In this document: positions 20,617-32,931 of the stretch, piece by piece | Numbering within the stretch: position 1 is the first letter of the stretch | How the letters are laid out: each line of letters opens with the position of its first letter | Source: Phytophthora sp. 'mugwort' | Taxonomy: Eukaryota > Oomycota > Peronosporomycetes > Peronosporales > Peronosporaceae | Length of the DNA: 64,000 bases | Assembly (NCBI GenBank): GCA_033558025.1 | Contig: JAUCEF010000016.1 | Coordinates: forward strand, 310,001 to 374,000 | Direction of reading: 5' to 3' | Position numbers and translations under genes: made by a program | The notes under the pieces: generated by a model | What the model was told of the DNA's origin: nothing | The model's input: the letters and a program-made list of their open reading frames with translations, nothing else | The model's database searches: none

Positions 20617-22659
20617 AACTCCCCCTCCCTTCCGCCTGCTTCCCCGTGAGCTCTGCCAGTCCGGAGCGCTCCACGGCCGCCCGCACAAGCGTCGTTCTAC
20701 AGGTTTCCTCACGTGTCCAAACATGCGCCTCATATCTTACGACGACGCTGTAATCTATCCGTCATTTATTCCCATCTTTGCACATGTTTCACCGATTCAT
20801 CGGCTTTTGGCATGTTTATTTTCGCCTAACCCTTTTTGGAAACATGGACGATATCGCCAGCCTAAATTATTAGCATGCACAGCTAGTAATTGGCGAGAGG
20901 GAACTGCAATCGGTCTTTACCTATAACGGGCAACCAATCAGAGCCTGCCATGCAGCGAAAATACAGTGATCTCAATTGCAAGCAACGAAGAGGAATAGAT
21001 AACGCATGAACATCGCCTTCATGCACGAAATAATAACTGAATCCGAGCACAAGCAACCATATATAATGGATAACTCGTGTGAATTGCATTTGCTTGCGAG
21101 TTTTTGCAGACATGCATCGACGGGTTGCCACGTCCCAATACGAATATGTTCACCTTGAGGAAGAGTAGCATCTCGACCGCCATCGTGAGAGATGGCGGCG
21201 CTCGTGACGAAAACAGATATGACCGAGCTGAACATGCCCTCCATCATATTTGATCTCGGCGGTATCGAGGCCAATAAGGTGTAGGGGGTGGTGTGTGTGT
21301 GTGTGGGGGGGGGCGACTTTGCAACGCTTAGAACCGCTCGTCAAAGCTTGGTTCATCTGGCACGGTGATTGAGCCCAATGCGGTTGTCCCACGTCGAAAT
21401 GGCTGCAAAGCAGCCTTCTCCGACGCCGTTAAGCCATCCGCTTAACCTCACAGTACTTTTACAATCACTGACTCAAACTAGCGTGAGTGCACGATGGAGG
21501 TGTCAGGCTCTGCATGTCATGTAGCATGATAAACGAGTACAGTAGTGAATAATGTCGCAATAGCATCTTCTAGTGAAGCAAAGTCCTCCTTACTGAGATA
21601 ACTGGGACACGAAGGCTTCCCACCAGCAGCAGGTCGAGTAGTGTCGGGAATCCAGCAATGCCAGTCCGTCGGTCTGCAGCTTCTTGGAGATCGACTCCAC
21701 GTCGCGCAGCTCCTCGAACAGGCTACGGTGTGTAGGATAAGGTCTTAAAATATTATATTACTTTGCGAAAAGTATAAGTAAAATATGACTGGATGCACCA
21801 AATAAATAAATAAACATCTTTTATTGTTTTTTATATTTCATGTGAAAATATCCATATGATTTTTTGAATATTTTTTTTGGAATCCTGCTGCCATGGCTAC
21901 AGAATAATACGTAGCTTGCTTGTTATGGACAATGGGTTGAAATAGCGGTTAGACTCTCGCAATTCGAAAGATGCCGAAGGGGAGAACACGAATCAATGAG
22001 CCGGGGAGAAAGTCGCTCAAGCATTGCCGCAACGCTGTTTTGAGCTACAAGAAGCTGGATGCAACTAGTAACGCGTCCGCGGGATAGCGTCTACACTTGA
22101 GCGCTTCTTCGGCCACATTGCACCGGGAAAGCAGAAAACAAGTCGCAACCAAATCTACATGCGGACAACGCAGCGTGGAATGCTTGAGTAGGTCTGAAAT
22201 ACAGCTAAGAACGGTCTCCATTTACCGCGATGTGGCTGCCGAATGAGAGCCATAAGCATCCCAAGAAGACGAAGGTGCTGAAGACGTTGTCGCGCTGTTG
22301 GAGAAGAACGGCCTCCTCGACATAGATGTCGGCGTGATCGACTCTAACAACGACTTTGACTTGTAGTGCTGTGAAATACAACGCGATGAACATAACTGTG
22401 CGGTAAGTTACGTAAGGTTCCAAATTGCCGAACATGACCAGTCTGTCGCAGGAGGCCTCTCCCCCCCGAAATGCGCATACCCATTATAACTAAAATGGGT
22501 CGGTATGAGCTGTGCTCCTCAAAAAATATAGCTAAAGGGGGTACAGCTCATGGTTGAAGCAACAGTTGACACCTTCTCAGCTGTTGGCTGTTGTCGCTGA
22601 GAGCGGTATTCCTGTGAGCACTTCTAAACAAAATCGAGATTTATCAAGACGACAACCAT

Positions 22660-23700
22660 GCCGATGAAAAACACCCGATTAACCGTGAAGGACAAGCTGC
22701 ATTTCGTTCTCGAAGCCGAATGCGACAATGGGAAGGGCACAGCACGATAGCACCGTATCCAATACGGGTGTGGAGAAAAAAAGATGCAGAGTTTGAAGCT
22801 ACAATGAAACGAATCCTCGAACAATCGTTTGAACCCTGGCAGACTACGCGCAAAACCTCAATCGGAAGAAAATCTTGCGGGCTGGATTCTAGAGCATCAT
22901 AGCGCATATATTACAGTATAATCAAACCAAGTGATCGCTAAAGGTTTTTTTTAATGGACACCGAACTTACCTAGGGAAGCCATCAGCTAGGGGGGGGGGG
23001 GGGCTGGATCTACCCTTCCCTCGCACGCCACCGAGTTAATATTCGCGCAGGACACACGTCAGTAAAACAAATATGAGCGGTCATCTGCTGCATACAAGGG
23101 GGACTTGAAGAGGCAGTAAACGAGAGCTTTAAGCCAGGGCGAATGTTGGAGGGAACTCCTGCATGGCTTCAGATAAATATGGACTAGACCGCAGTGTTCT
23201 TTCAGATGACGGCTTCAACAACGATCAGTCAAAAGAATGCTCGGACAGTATTAATAAGGGGGTACGTGGCTCAAACCTCGGAGACTGACAGCGTGTGTAG
23301 CGTTCGCAGAGGACGGTACTAAGCTCATACCTTTTCCTTGTCTTTAAGATCAAAACTGGTGTGGTATTTGAGAAGGCCTTAAATAAGCTGCTACTATCTG
23401 GAGTGTTTGACTGTTGTCAAGAAAAAGGCTGGCTGGATGAGCGAGGTTGTAAGTTCCGGCTAGAAAAAGTCTGGAAGCCGTACGTGGCTTCTTATCCTTC
23501 TTTTGTTTTCCTCGGTGAGTATTCAAGTGCCATACACAAGCGTGCTTCACTAGACTTCTCAACGACGTCGGAATGGATGTGAAGATTATTCCAGGTGGGT
23601 ATGCCTGCATTCTACAACCGTGTGATGTTGGCATCAATAATGGCCCTGAAAGACAAACTGCTCTCACTATAATGATTGGGTTGTTCGGAGCATGGATGGT
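22660..23700 (+). pseudogene. pogo-like DDE transposase relic, copy B
   Basis: Pieces follow in order along the plus strand. About 22660-22745 gives MPMKNTRLTVKDKLHFVLEA, an HTH-like N-terminus. About 23176-23270 gives QINMD, a stop, then TAVFFQMTASTTISQKNART, the first catalytic Asp block (normally NMDET). Positions 23361-23480 give WLDERGCKF and VWKPYV. 23581-23640 gives KIIPGGYACILQPCDVGINN, the conserved IPGG...LQP.DV block near the C-terminus of pogo/Jerky-type transposases. At least one stop replaces the catalytic Glu/Thr position and several frame changes occur, so it is dead. It belongs to a different subfamily from copies A and C, which carry PPNTTEYVQPAD instead of IPGG..LQP.DV. A G14 run (22990-23003) lies inside. 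Confidence 0.75.
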
Positions 23701-25183
23701 GTCGCTGCTAATGAAAACGTACTGGCGCCCGGCGTGAAGGTCCCATGGATTGTTGCAGCGTGGGCATTAATTTCTGAAGCAACAATTAAAAATTCTCTTC
23801 CATCGGGTACATAACGAAGCGAATATAGCTTTCCACTGACACACAACATCCTGAAGCGGAGCGTGAGGACCAAGAAGACGGTGAATGTGACTGCTAGGTA
23901 AAAGAGATAGACGATTGTGTGCTTAGGCTTGGCTTTGGACTTTTCAACATCAATAAGCAACAATCAGCGCATACATACCCTTGTTGCGTTCTGAGTGACG
24001 TCTTTTCTGAGTTGTCCGGCTTTCGGAGGTCCTCCAGCACCGCTGCCATCTTGTTAACGTATCTTGCTAATTCGTATCAGACGGCTGGTGACAGCCAACG
24101 TGGCAAACCTGACACCCTGACCGCCCAACGAAAGCTTTGGCGCCTTGCAAATCTTTTCCGTCGCGCAAACTACCTCCAGATGAACGATTAACGCGGCGTC
24201 AATTTTCAAATGCTGTCTACATATTTCCTTCTGCGCCATCCACGGCCTTTATTACAACCAACGACACCCACAGCAGCAACCAGAGGCTACTAGGAAAATC
24301 GCTTGGGGGGTGCGGCTTTCTAAATACAGTTCAGACAGCTTGTTAGACCGCAGCACACAAATACACCCGCGATCAGCGTTGGCACCACTATCCGTCTTGC
24401 TCTTCCGTTTGATACTGTTCGCTTCATCCCCGTCGACGACATGGGCTGATACTGTCGTTGGGGGCACAGCTTTCCAAAGACGTCCCTTTACCTGTGCGCA
24501 TCACTTACTAGTGCTAATCCGTGTGGGGGGCATAGCTCTCCAATAAAAATTAGGTCAGCAGCTCACAAACAAATTTCGGGAATATTATTTTGTTTTTTGC
24601 GGAAAAGTCGTGACGGACGTGGTGCTATTAAAGACATCGTATAATATGATCATATATTTGATCATATCAAACAATTCGTTTTTAGCATGGTATGCAACGA
24701 CCAGTTTAACCACTCTAAACCATGTTAACTCTTCTAGCCCAAGGTTTATTCTGTATACTACCGAATGACAAAACATCTTACGTAAAGTATACTTCAAAGC
24801 CTGCGAAAACTATGCTGTAGTAAGCCCTTTCGCCCACTGGTGCCGAAGACCGAACATTCATGCACAAAGCTGTTGCGAAACTGAATAGAGAGTCACCAAT
24901 GTATTTACCATCTGCGTGAACGGTGATCGTCTATGGGTCTGCGCAGGTGCAGAAGACGGCGCAAACCTGCAATGTATCAAACCCTGCAAAACTCGCTACG
25001 TACCGCACTTTGGCGCCAACGACTCATCCTTGGTGCCAACTTTGCTGTGCCTCAAGAAAAAATCGCCCAGTTCCTAACTAACGGATTAGTGAAGAGGACC
25101 TGGACGATTTCTTCCTCTTTGCGCGTGTACACGTAATGCAAGGCAACCAAAGTGCGCAGCCTACTAACTTGTTGATCCTACAC
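23701..25183. other. No recognisable gene
   Basis: About 1.5 kb. A plus-strand stretch near 25080-25140 reads SEEDLDDFFLFARVHVMQGN in one frame, which is protein-like but not identified. A small palindrome (ATATGATCA and its complement) lies at about 24645-24668. Otherwise nothing is seen. Confidence 0.4.
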
Positions 25184-25786
25184 TTATTCCTCTTCTTCAG
25201 TCTCTCTCTTACGCTTGCGGAAACGGATTCGCTTCTTTAGGTTTCCCGGAATGCTCCTGCCGTCGTTCCAAGTGCCGTGCCATATTTGCGCGCACGTGAG
25301 TGTGTTGCCACTCTCAGCCCGACGAACGCAGCGGCAGATAGGTACGCGCCCACCGAATGCGTCGCTGCATTGGGGACAGTGGTAGCTCGTCTCAAACGAC
25401 TTCGTCTTCTTATCGTGAAGGCTGCGCACAGTTTACACAGGTACTGCCTGCGTTTGTTCTGGTTGCCCTTCGAGTAGAAGCCTCCGTGTTCACACTATCG
25501 AGTGCTCCTAGCGAGGTACTGGAACTGATACAAGGTCCTCCGCGTTCATGTGGGTCTCAAAGTTAATGTTGCGGAGGTCCAGCAGCTGACGTGCAAGCGG
25601 CGAAGGTAATTGCGTGTGTTGGTGGGTCTTCTCCTCTCTTCTTCAGCGTGTGGCGATGTACGATGTAGCCATTGACCACCGCCATACCCACTATGCACAG
25701 GAACAACTGCTTGTAGTACTTGCGAAGGGGAGACGCACTTTTTGATGCTGTAACGATGTAACCGTAGCTGGTCGTGGACGTCAACG

Positions 25787-25804
25787 CCCCCCCCCCCCCC
25801 CCCC
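25787..25804. repeat. Poly-C run (18 C) inside the piggyBac core
   Basis: On the coding (minus) strand it gives a run of Gly codons directly before VDVHDQ, where the family normally has only two or three residues. Confidence 0.8.
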
Positions 25805-27589
25805 GTGACGAGGCCGTAGTCCACAACTAACTGCGGACGCAGCACTGTGCTACGCGTTCCGTCCTTCTCCGATCGCTGCACGCTGTTCATTTGAGTACTG
25901 AAGCCCGATGCCGGCATGTTGACCGGCTTTGAGTCCATCCAGCTCAGCGCAATCATCTCAGGGTGGGCGCGGGCTTGTGCGATTCGGTAGGTTCCACGCG
26001 GCATCCGTTGTGGCCTCCTTGCTTGCGTGAAGTGCAGCGGGCACCAGCCCAGGCGATCAATCCGAGCGGTTACAGCGCGATCCAGACCCATACTCAGCAG
26101 CTTCAGACTTAGCGCTGTTGAAGAGAAATAACTGTCCGTGACAATCAGGCGCTTCATGTCCTGACCACTCAATGCATTGGAGATGTTCCTAACGACAGCC
26201 TCTCCTGCCATACCCAGTATGCCATCCAGGGTTTTCTTTCTTCTTCCTTTTTGTTTTGTGTTTGTCAGCACCATAGTAAACTTCGACTCTAGTATGACAC
26301 GTACAGAATGTCATATGAGTCAGTCCATTATTCTGTACACTCCAGCATAGCAAGTTCAGAACGAGCAAGAGTACCTGGAACAGTATGCAGTCTCCGGGCA
26401 GCACGTCATGAAAAACTTGGTTCCGTACTTGCTGGGCTTGTCCAGCATAAATACTCGCATTGGATTGTACTTGCTGCTGTTCGGCATCGTCCCCTCATCA
26501 AAAGATATTACCCTACCAAGTTTATACCCTCGGCGAAACGTCTTCTCAACTACTTGAAGGATTGGGCGGACCTTCCACGCCTTGTCCGCATGTGCAACTT
26601 CATCCTCGTTGTTGTTGAAGTGAGACTTCATAATCTCTTCGAACCGAGCCCGCATCATGAAGCGCGAGAACGTCCCCGTGGAACGGCACTTCTTTGTCTG
26701 TAGATCAGTGCTTATCAAGACCGTCACGAATTTGAGCAATAGCTCTCGCAAAGAGAAGCGCTACCACGTGCAGGATCTCGTGCGGCTGGATTCGCTTAAA
26801 CTTTCTGGGACCGTCTTCGATATCCTCCAAATCGGGAACGCTCATACGCGGATCCTTAGTCTGACGGGCAAGCAACATCTGGCGGCGGGTGCAGCGACAG
26901 CACCAATGTTCTGCTCTCTGTAGCGGTTCGTCTCCTTTGCGATTCGAATTCACAGCTCCTTTGATAGAAAGTAGAAGAACAAAGCCAAATGGCGTGTCAG
27001 CGTAGGTCACAGCATGGCGTGTCAGCGTAGGTCACCGCAGAACGGGTAGGCCCCCATGGCCCATCGTAATAGTCTGTAGCAGCGTCTAGTTGGAGTTGAC
27101 CTGCATTTTATCAAAGTCACGTGACAGAACAAGTTGGGTGCCCACCGGTGTGAATTCGGTATCTTCCAGACTTACCGCTGTGCGCTTCATCGTACACGAC
27201 CCAGCCAGCATCGCCCAACGCCCTCAGTTGTTCGTCCGTCATGTCAAAAAGCCCCATCTCGGGAGCCTCTTCATTCATTTGCACGTCTGCTAAGTCTTCT
27301 ACGCCTTCATCGAAAATTGGTCTGGAATTGTCTTCCATCACAGCTTCGTCGTCAGGGTCAGAATCCTCGTCGCTGAAATCAGCTGCTTCGGTGACGTTGA
27401 TGTTGTCGGCAGCGATCTGGTCGAACAGCTTCTCCCTTCTCAGCCCTTCCATGAAGTTGTCGCTGTCGGGAACGTCTAGGGTGGCGACCTCACCTACGTT
27501 CACGCTATTGTCTTGGATCTTCGATTCATCGTCTTCATTTGGCTGAGATTCTGCATCATCCGGCTCGTGCCAGACTCTCCGTCTGCTTG

Positions 27590-27930
27590 CTCTGTAGCAT
27601 CCAGAATTTGGTTGTGTCTCCAGCATCTTGTTCTGTAGCCGTCAGAGTGCAGCTGACCTCTGCATCACCTTGCTTATGAGCAATAGCAGCGTTGGCCTCC
27701 ACAACACCTTGATCTGTAGCAGCATGAGCAAGGTTGGCCCCTACAGCGTCTTTCTCGGTAGCAGCTACATCAGCGTCCGCATCGCCGTCAACTGGCTCTG
27801 CAGAACCCGGAGTAGCGTTCACATCCCCGTCATCTTGTTCTGCATCGTCAAGAGACAATATCAATCAGTACGTCCCTTCTTCTGTATATACAGAATAGTG
27901 TTCATCACTACAGTACCTTGCTCTGTAGCA
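27590..27930 (-). repeat. Degenerate tandem repeat encoding acidic Ala/Asp-rich peptides
   Basis: The plus strand repeats versions of CTTGCTCTGTAGCA at irregular spacing (about 27587, 27630, 27708, 27752, 27835, 27915). On the coding strand this gives ATEQDAGD, ATDQGVVEANAA and ATEKDAVGANLA, an acidic linker of the piggyBac-like protein. Confidence 0.5.
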
Positions 27931-28829
27931 TTCGGCCCTATGGCCCTCGGGATATCCACCGTCACATTTGTTGGCTTAGGACCCCAATGAGGTTCAGAAT
28001 AGGTCTCCCTTCAACGGAAGTAGCTGGTACCAAGTGTGCTGTTGGTAAAATCGACGTACGCCCAGGAATTAGTGCCCCAGAGACTGGCATGGCTTCCCCT
28101 GGTTCCTGCAATCCGGTTTTAGCGTACGCGAGTTTCTTCCCGACTGGGCCTCGCGCGGACGAGCGCACAGCTGTCACGCCGCGGCAGCTTAAGCCAGCCC
28201 GATCGACGCGCATACGTCATGAGATCATGTTCCCCTGTTCAGCAAGCCTTACGTTAACATGAGTCAATAACATACACGCAGGGATTATTCCTCACCTTCG
28301 AATAAGTCGACATGGCGCTTTGCTTCTTGAAGGCGACCCTTGACCCCAGGTTTTACATAGCGATGGTCCTTAGCAATTTCCGAAGGTTTCCGCGCCTTCC
28401 ACCTCTGCTTGCAGAGCTCACGCCAGAGCTGCTTGAAGGTCTTTTTAGCCGGGCCGTTCATCTCTAAAAATGGGGGAGTAGGGAGTGGTTGCGACGCGGC
28501 GCTTTTTTTTTGCTATCATTCGGATTTTCAAACCTATTCGTGATTTATATTCGTCTTTCTATCTACACTGAAGAATCCCCGTCTATCTACCTTGCAGATC
28601 CAACAGGAACGTTCAACAAATCCGGGTATATACGAACTTTTATATGCGGGTATAGCGTCTGTAGCCAACTTTGCTGGATATTATATCCTTCAAAATCGAT
28701 TATTCTGTAGGATACAGAATATGGGGCTAGAAAGGTTAAGCAAGTTTTGGGAGTCATCCATCAGATTTCGAAAGCCAGACAGTGCAGTGACCACCGATAT
28801 TAGCCCGACGCAGGCTAAAAAATTGGGGA

Positions 28830-28848
28830 GGGGGGGGGGGGGGGGGGG
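28830..28848. repeat. Poly-G run (19 G)
   Basis: Uninterrupted G run beside the 3' end of the minus-strand pogo relic. Confidence 0.85.
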
Positions 28849-28921
28849 TACGACGCATTTACATGCACGCAGACTAATTTTGTGCTAAGGCTAACTATGG
28901 ACATCAAATCTGCCTGCTTAA

Positions 28922-30130
28922 CTAAAGTAGATGAGATGCTTCGGTGATGTTTTTCGGCAATGCAACTGCAGGGTCTGAAGAAATAATCTTTGCAGAATCT
29001 AGTTCTTCATCGTAGCCCTCGAACTCTGGTGGGTACTTCTTCACGACCTCCCGCAAACGTAAAAAATAGTTGCTCCACTGAATAAGACCCGCCTCCTCCA
29101 AGCGAAAAGCCACATCACATCGTGTAGCTGCATTTTGCGTAGTTAATGCCTTATTATAGTGCTTTGCATTGGCCTTGTTTACCGTACCTATTGCAAGCTC
29201 GAGGAAATACGGGATTTTTGATCTTTCCAGACCAGCTATCTTTGCGTTACTCATTTTTCAACTCACCATGCTCAATCAGCTCCATCTATTCCCATTCCAC
29301 AAACGTGACTAAACGTCCTTCCGCAGCGTGACGACCACAAATAGCTGTTGCACACGTGATGCATCTGAATACAAACACCAACGTTCCCTTCACCAGTCTG
29401 TAGCTTACTCAACGTTTGTATAGCGAGCCCGTGGCTTGAAGATGGACGGAAATCTATCAACTGATTTAGAGAATAGCAGTTTATATCCTTTACTCTGCTC
29501 CTCGTGGACTATCCGCTGCAGACCTAACATTACCCGGCTAGATCTTTGCAATCAATGGAATCAGCAGGTTTCTACTAGTCCGCGACGTTAGCTGGTACGT
29601 ATCGTTGACTGACGTTCAGTCGATCGAGCTCGGTTGTGCGCAGCGACTCATCCAGATGACCAGAGCAATTGTCCAAGAACACTGTTTTCTTTCGTTCATG
29701 CGAATCAGGTGACATCGCTCGCCTTTCCCCGAAGTACTTATAAATGCCCATAATCCGTATATCCCTTTCGCAGCAGGCACCAATGAAATCACCCTTAGTT
29801 TTTAGGGTAGGGTACACCTCGAAATTGATCGTTTCCCTATGCATTAGTAAATTATCATGGGTAGATGAATATAGCCGCTCAGTTCACCAGATGTGCGCAT
29901 GACTGTCGTCATCCCTTCACTACCAGGTATAGCATCCGCGTATTTGATCTGCTTCTCCCGGAAAAGCCAAGCGTCTTGCCGTTAGAAATCAATACGAAGT
30001 GAGTTTCACCGATGTTTTCGATAGCATTCTCGTCGAGCGTGCCGTTCATCAATTCGCACTCGAAACGGCCCAGATGGCAAGCAACCTTATGCTCAGCAAC
30101 GGCTTGTTTTTCCTTTCTGATCTGCTATCT
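28922..30130 (-). pseudogene. pogo-type transposase relic, copy C (same family as copy A)
   Basis: On the minus strand at about 30120-29960: AEHKVACHLGRFECELMNGT then GETHFVLISNGKTLGFSG, matching copy A (IAVHLGKLNSMFDSGTL, DESHFVIDLDDGKTLDFRG) segment by segment. At 29844-29575: KKTVFLDNCSGHLDES and RYVPANVAD, the second Asp block and the position of PPN. At 29254-28922: PYFLELAIGTVNKANA ... FLRLREVVKKYPPEFEGYDE, matching the C-terminus of copy A (RFFLEAAAECIRLVNA ... LQEIVVKYRADFDRGYEE). The catalytic Asp of the first block is replaced (GETH for DESH/DETH). Frames change several times. It is a dead copy of the same family as copy A. Confidence 0.75.
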
Positions 30131-30271
30131 CCCTGTATGTGCATCTTATGCTTCCCCCAACACTTAGACACATAACATTCGAAGTCCTCTGACAGCATCG
30201 GCTGACGAGAAGAATTGTGCATGTCTTGGGTGTTAGGAGGTCGCCATCGTGGACCGGTGTTCTAACGAGAT

Positions 30272-30312
30272 AACACGAATACTTACTATCTCGTTCTTCA
30301 AGTATTCGTGTT
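30272..30312. repeat. Perfect 13-bp hairpin
   Basis: AACACGAATACTT (30272-30284) and its exact reverse complement (30300-30312) with a 15-nt loop. It lies just outside the N-terminal side of pogo copy C and could belong to its end. Confidence 0.55.
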
Positions 30313-31019
30313 GGTAGAATACAAGCGGTAAATAAGCATGCGAATTTGGTCCAACTTCATACTTTCGTCCCATTTTTTTTTCTTGGCGTTTAGCTTATTT
30401 TGATGACAATTTAATCGCCGACAGCGGGTAAACCCGGTGTCGAGGGAATAATGGACGGGCAGAAACCAAATCGCTTCGCCAAGATGAGCCCGATATCGAT
30501 CAGACTAAATATAATACTTGGGCGCAGACAACTTAGGAGTTGCTTAAATTAATTGCTCGGGAATATGCCTGATGATTGAACGCAGACTAATTACTGTGAC
30601 CACTGTAGCGACGACCCAAAACAGCGATTGATCCTTTGTGCGGCAAAATAAATCAATAAAACTCGAGACATTTGTGTAAGTACTCATATTACCGACAACG
30701 GAAGCAAGTTGATGCCTTCTCGTATTTTTTATTTTTTGATGAGCTTCTGTTTTGTATTCATTGCGTGCGTGTATGAGAACGCGTGTATACGGCGCTGCCG
30801 AAGAACAGCCCCACATAGAAAGTCGTGTTAGAAATGAAATGTTTACGATCTTCTGCCATCAGCATCAACATTTTGGAGATGATCCAGTTAATAGCTCGTC
30901 TCCCTTTCCAGCGCAGCGTAGTTTTCGCGCGTGTTTGTCGCCGCCCAAACGAAATTCGTCTTCAGTTTCGAAAGAAGCCCCATAAGCACAAATCCGGGCA
31001 AGACCCCCCCCCCCTCTTC

Positions 31020-32065
31020 ACCAGCGCACTCATGAATACCACCACCAACATCACCGCTGCTGCCACGTCACCAGGCAGCGGGTTTCTCCTTCGACGACAT
31101 CATGAAGGCCACCGCGGACGAGCTAAGCTGCTTGACCTTCTGCCAAGCGTAGCACCTGGTCGCAAGCCACATGCTGTGCTCCAAGTGCGGCGGGGACATG
31201 CGTCTCTGGCCCCCAACTTTAGGAGTGCCGAAGCTCGAGCAAAGCGCTGGCGGTGGCGTTGCTCGCGGAAGGGCTGTAGAGAAGAGCGCATCTTGCTAGC
31301 CGGTTCCTTTGTCGCAAAGGCATGTTGACGTTAAGCCACTGCGCCCGCAGTATGTACTTCTGGATCTCCGGCCTCACTGCTGGCACTGCCATGGCGTGGG
31401 TCGGCGTCAGTGTCAAGGCCGTCATGAACTGGTACTTTCCGCCTGCACCAAGGAGATGTTTTCATGCAGGCAAGTTGCAAATGTGATTGTCAATTTCCGT
31501 ACATCCCGCTGATGCTAATACTGTCAATGCATACTCTGTAGATTGGGGGCCCCGGACACATCGATAAAGCAGCATCAAGAAAACAGCAAGTACAACCGCA
31601 TGTCCACCATGAGGATATGCTGGTTGTTTGGTGGGATTGATCGGACGTCAGGGAGCTGATTCTTTGTTATGACATACGAAGACCGCTCGAAGAGGCGCTC
31701 AGTCCGCTGATCAAAGGCACATCAAGGCCGGGATAACCGTCATGCCCGACCAGTTCACCAACTATGTTTGGCCAATCAGCAACACACGCTGGCTAACAAC
31801 CGTTTGTTGAAGAACATGACCTGCACGCACAAGTGTGTCAATCACTCAAGGCGTTTCGTCGACCCCACGACGGGCGTGTGCTCCAACCGAATCGAGGGGA
31901 CCTGGAAGGTACGTTACAGCACAAGCTAAAGAATATGCGCGGCATCGATAAGCACCTTCTGTCATCCTACCTGGATGAGTACCTGTTGCGATCATGGTAC
32001 TCCGATGGCACCTTTGGACCGTCCGCGTATTTCAAGGCCTCGCGTGCTGCGTCAAAAAGGTAATA
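31020..32065 (+). pseudogene. Merlin / ISXO2-like DDE transposase relic
   Basis: Read across frames: an N-terminal zinc-ribbon-like block CSKCGGDMRLWPP ... RWRWRCSRKGCREERILLAG (31175-31300), then LTLSHCARSMYFWISGLTAG (31330-31390), then GGPGHIDK where the family has GGPG.VEIDE (31546-31570), then the most diagnostic part NHSRRFVDPTTGVCSNRIEG at about 31840-31900 (family pattern NHS..FV.P.TG..TN.IE..W), and LLSSYLDEYLLRSWY near 31970. Merlin elements are DNA transposons related to bacterial IS1016. The catalytic region is damaged (IDE lost) and at least three frames are used, so it is inactive. Terminal repeats were not identified. Confidence 0.8.
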
Positions 32066-32931
32066 TTGTCACTGAACATTCATTACACTTCTCATGTCTA
32101 AGCCATGTCTAAATGAGTTTCCATGTGGGGCTGTTCTCCGCCAGTGCCGCGTATCCACCACCTTAGTATGTGGCTGAAAAAGCTAGACAGATGGCTGAAA
32201 TACATGTGGTGGCGCTAACAAGGTCTGTGGTGATCTACTTCAGCAGGGCTAAAAACGTCTTCCTCCGACAACCTTTTAGTTATTGTCGAGCTACATTATT
32301 ACTTCCTTACTATGACCACTTCAGTTTTGCAAAAAATCACTATTTGTCAGCAGTTTAATATAAAATGAACACAAAAATGAACGCTATACCTCTAGCACAA
32401 CCAAACATACGTTTTAAGCCACTCATAGTGAGCATAGAAGAGGATCTAATGTTGGTTGTCAATGTTATTGAAGCAAGTAGGTTTTGTTTTCGTAATTCCT
32501 CACTTATTTAGCGATTTTAACATACTTTTAGAATAGATAAATAGAATGCGTACATTCACGGTTAAAACAAGTCACAATCTGTCTCTGGAAAAAGGTCTTT
32601 TATGCGTTATGCTGATGGATCATCGGACGGCATTTCGGATATCTTTGGGTCTTATGGATGACACTAAGTCGAGGCTGGCGTGGGAAGACTGAGAGGATGC
32701 ATGGAAGTCGTTGCAGCACGCTACGCCCGTATCGCCTGCGCTGCGTCTTTGCAGGATTTATCGAGAGCTTAGAAAACGTGTGGCCGTTTTCAATAGCGTT
32801 GGACTGCCGCAACGGACCCGGGATGTGTACGCTGACATAGCTGCCGGTTTTCGCGTTCTGACACTCTTAGCAATTTCTATCTGCTCGCGATAGCACTGTA
32901 CGACCGCCACCGCCCTAAACATTCTCGGCGT
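32066..32931. other. Unassigned stretch
   Basis: About 0.9 kb. The plus-strand frame at 32711-32893 (LRLCRIYRELRKRVAVFN...) looks protein-like but I do not recognise it. No RNA gene is seen. Confidence 0.35.

Larger units (their letters stand above)
18411..22655. other. Long non-coding or decayed stretch
   Basis: About 4.2 kb without a recognisable gene. Longest frame is 19272-19826 (-, 184 codons), Lys/Arg/Ser-rich without a known motif. It contains an imperfect hairpin (19079-19127), a C11 run (20391-20401), a C22 run (20595-20616), a GT-rich microsatellite with a G run (about 21290-21313) and copies of a CTAAGAACGG motif (about 18982 in reverse, and 22204) that resemble the ends of the element at 33505-34348. 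Confidence 0.5.
25184..28461 (-). pseudogene. piggyBac-like transposase, degraded
   Basis: Read on the minus strand from 28461: MNGPAKKTFKQLWRELCKQR ... RYVKPG, the start typical of oomycete piggyBac-like proteins (28285-28461). A possible GT-AG intron follows (5' site GTGAGG at about 28294, CAG near 28240), then GWLKLPRRD. Next come an acidic, repeat-rich region (27864-27117), the catalytic core at 26751-26356 (TFSRFMMRARFEEIM, WKVRP, ISFDEGTMP, KPSKYG), and 26274-25546 with RLIVTDSYFSSTALS and DVHDQLRLHRYSIKK, a hallmark of the family. The tail at 25429-25184 has a Cys/His-rich finger (CPQCSDAFGG ... CAQIWHGTWNDG). Live copies cut and paste at TTAA sites. Frames change at least four times. 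A C18 run (25787-25804) expands the Gly before VDVHDQ and probably broke that frame. End repeats were not located. Confidence 0.85.
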
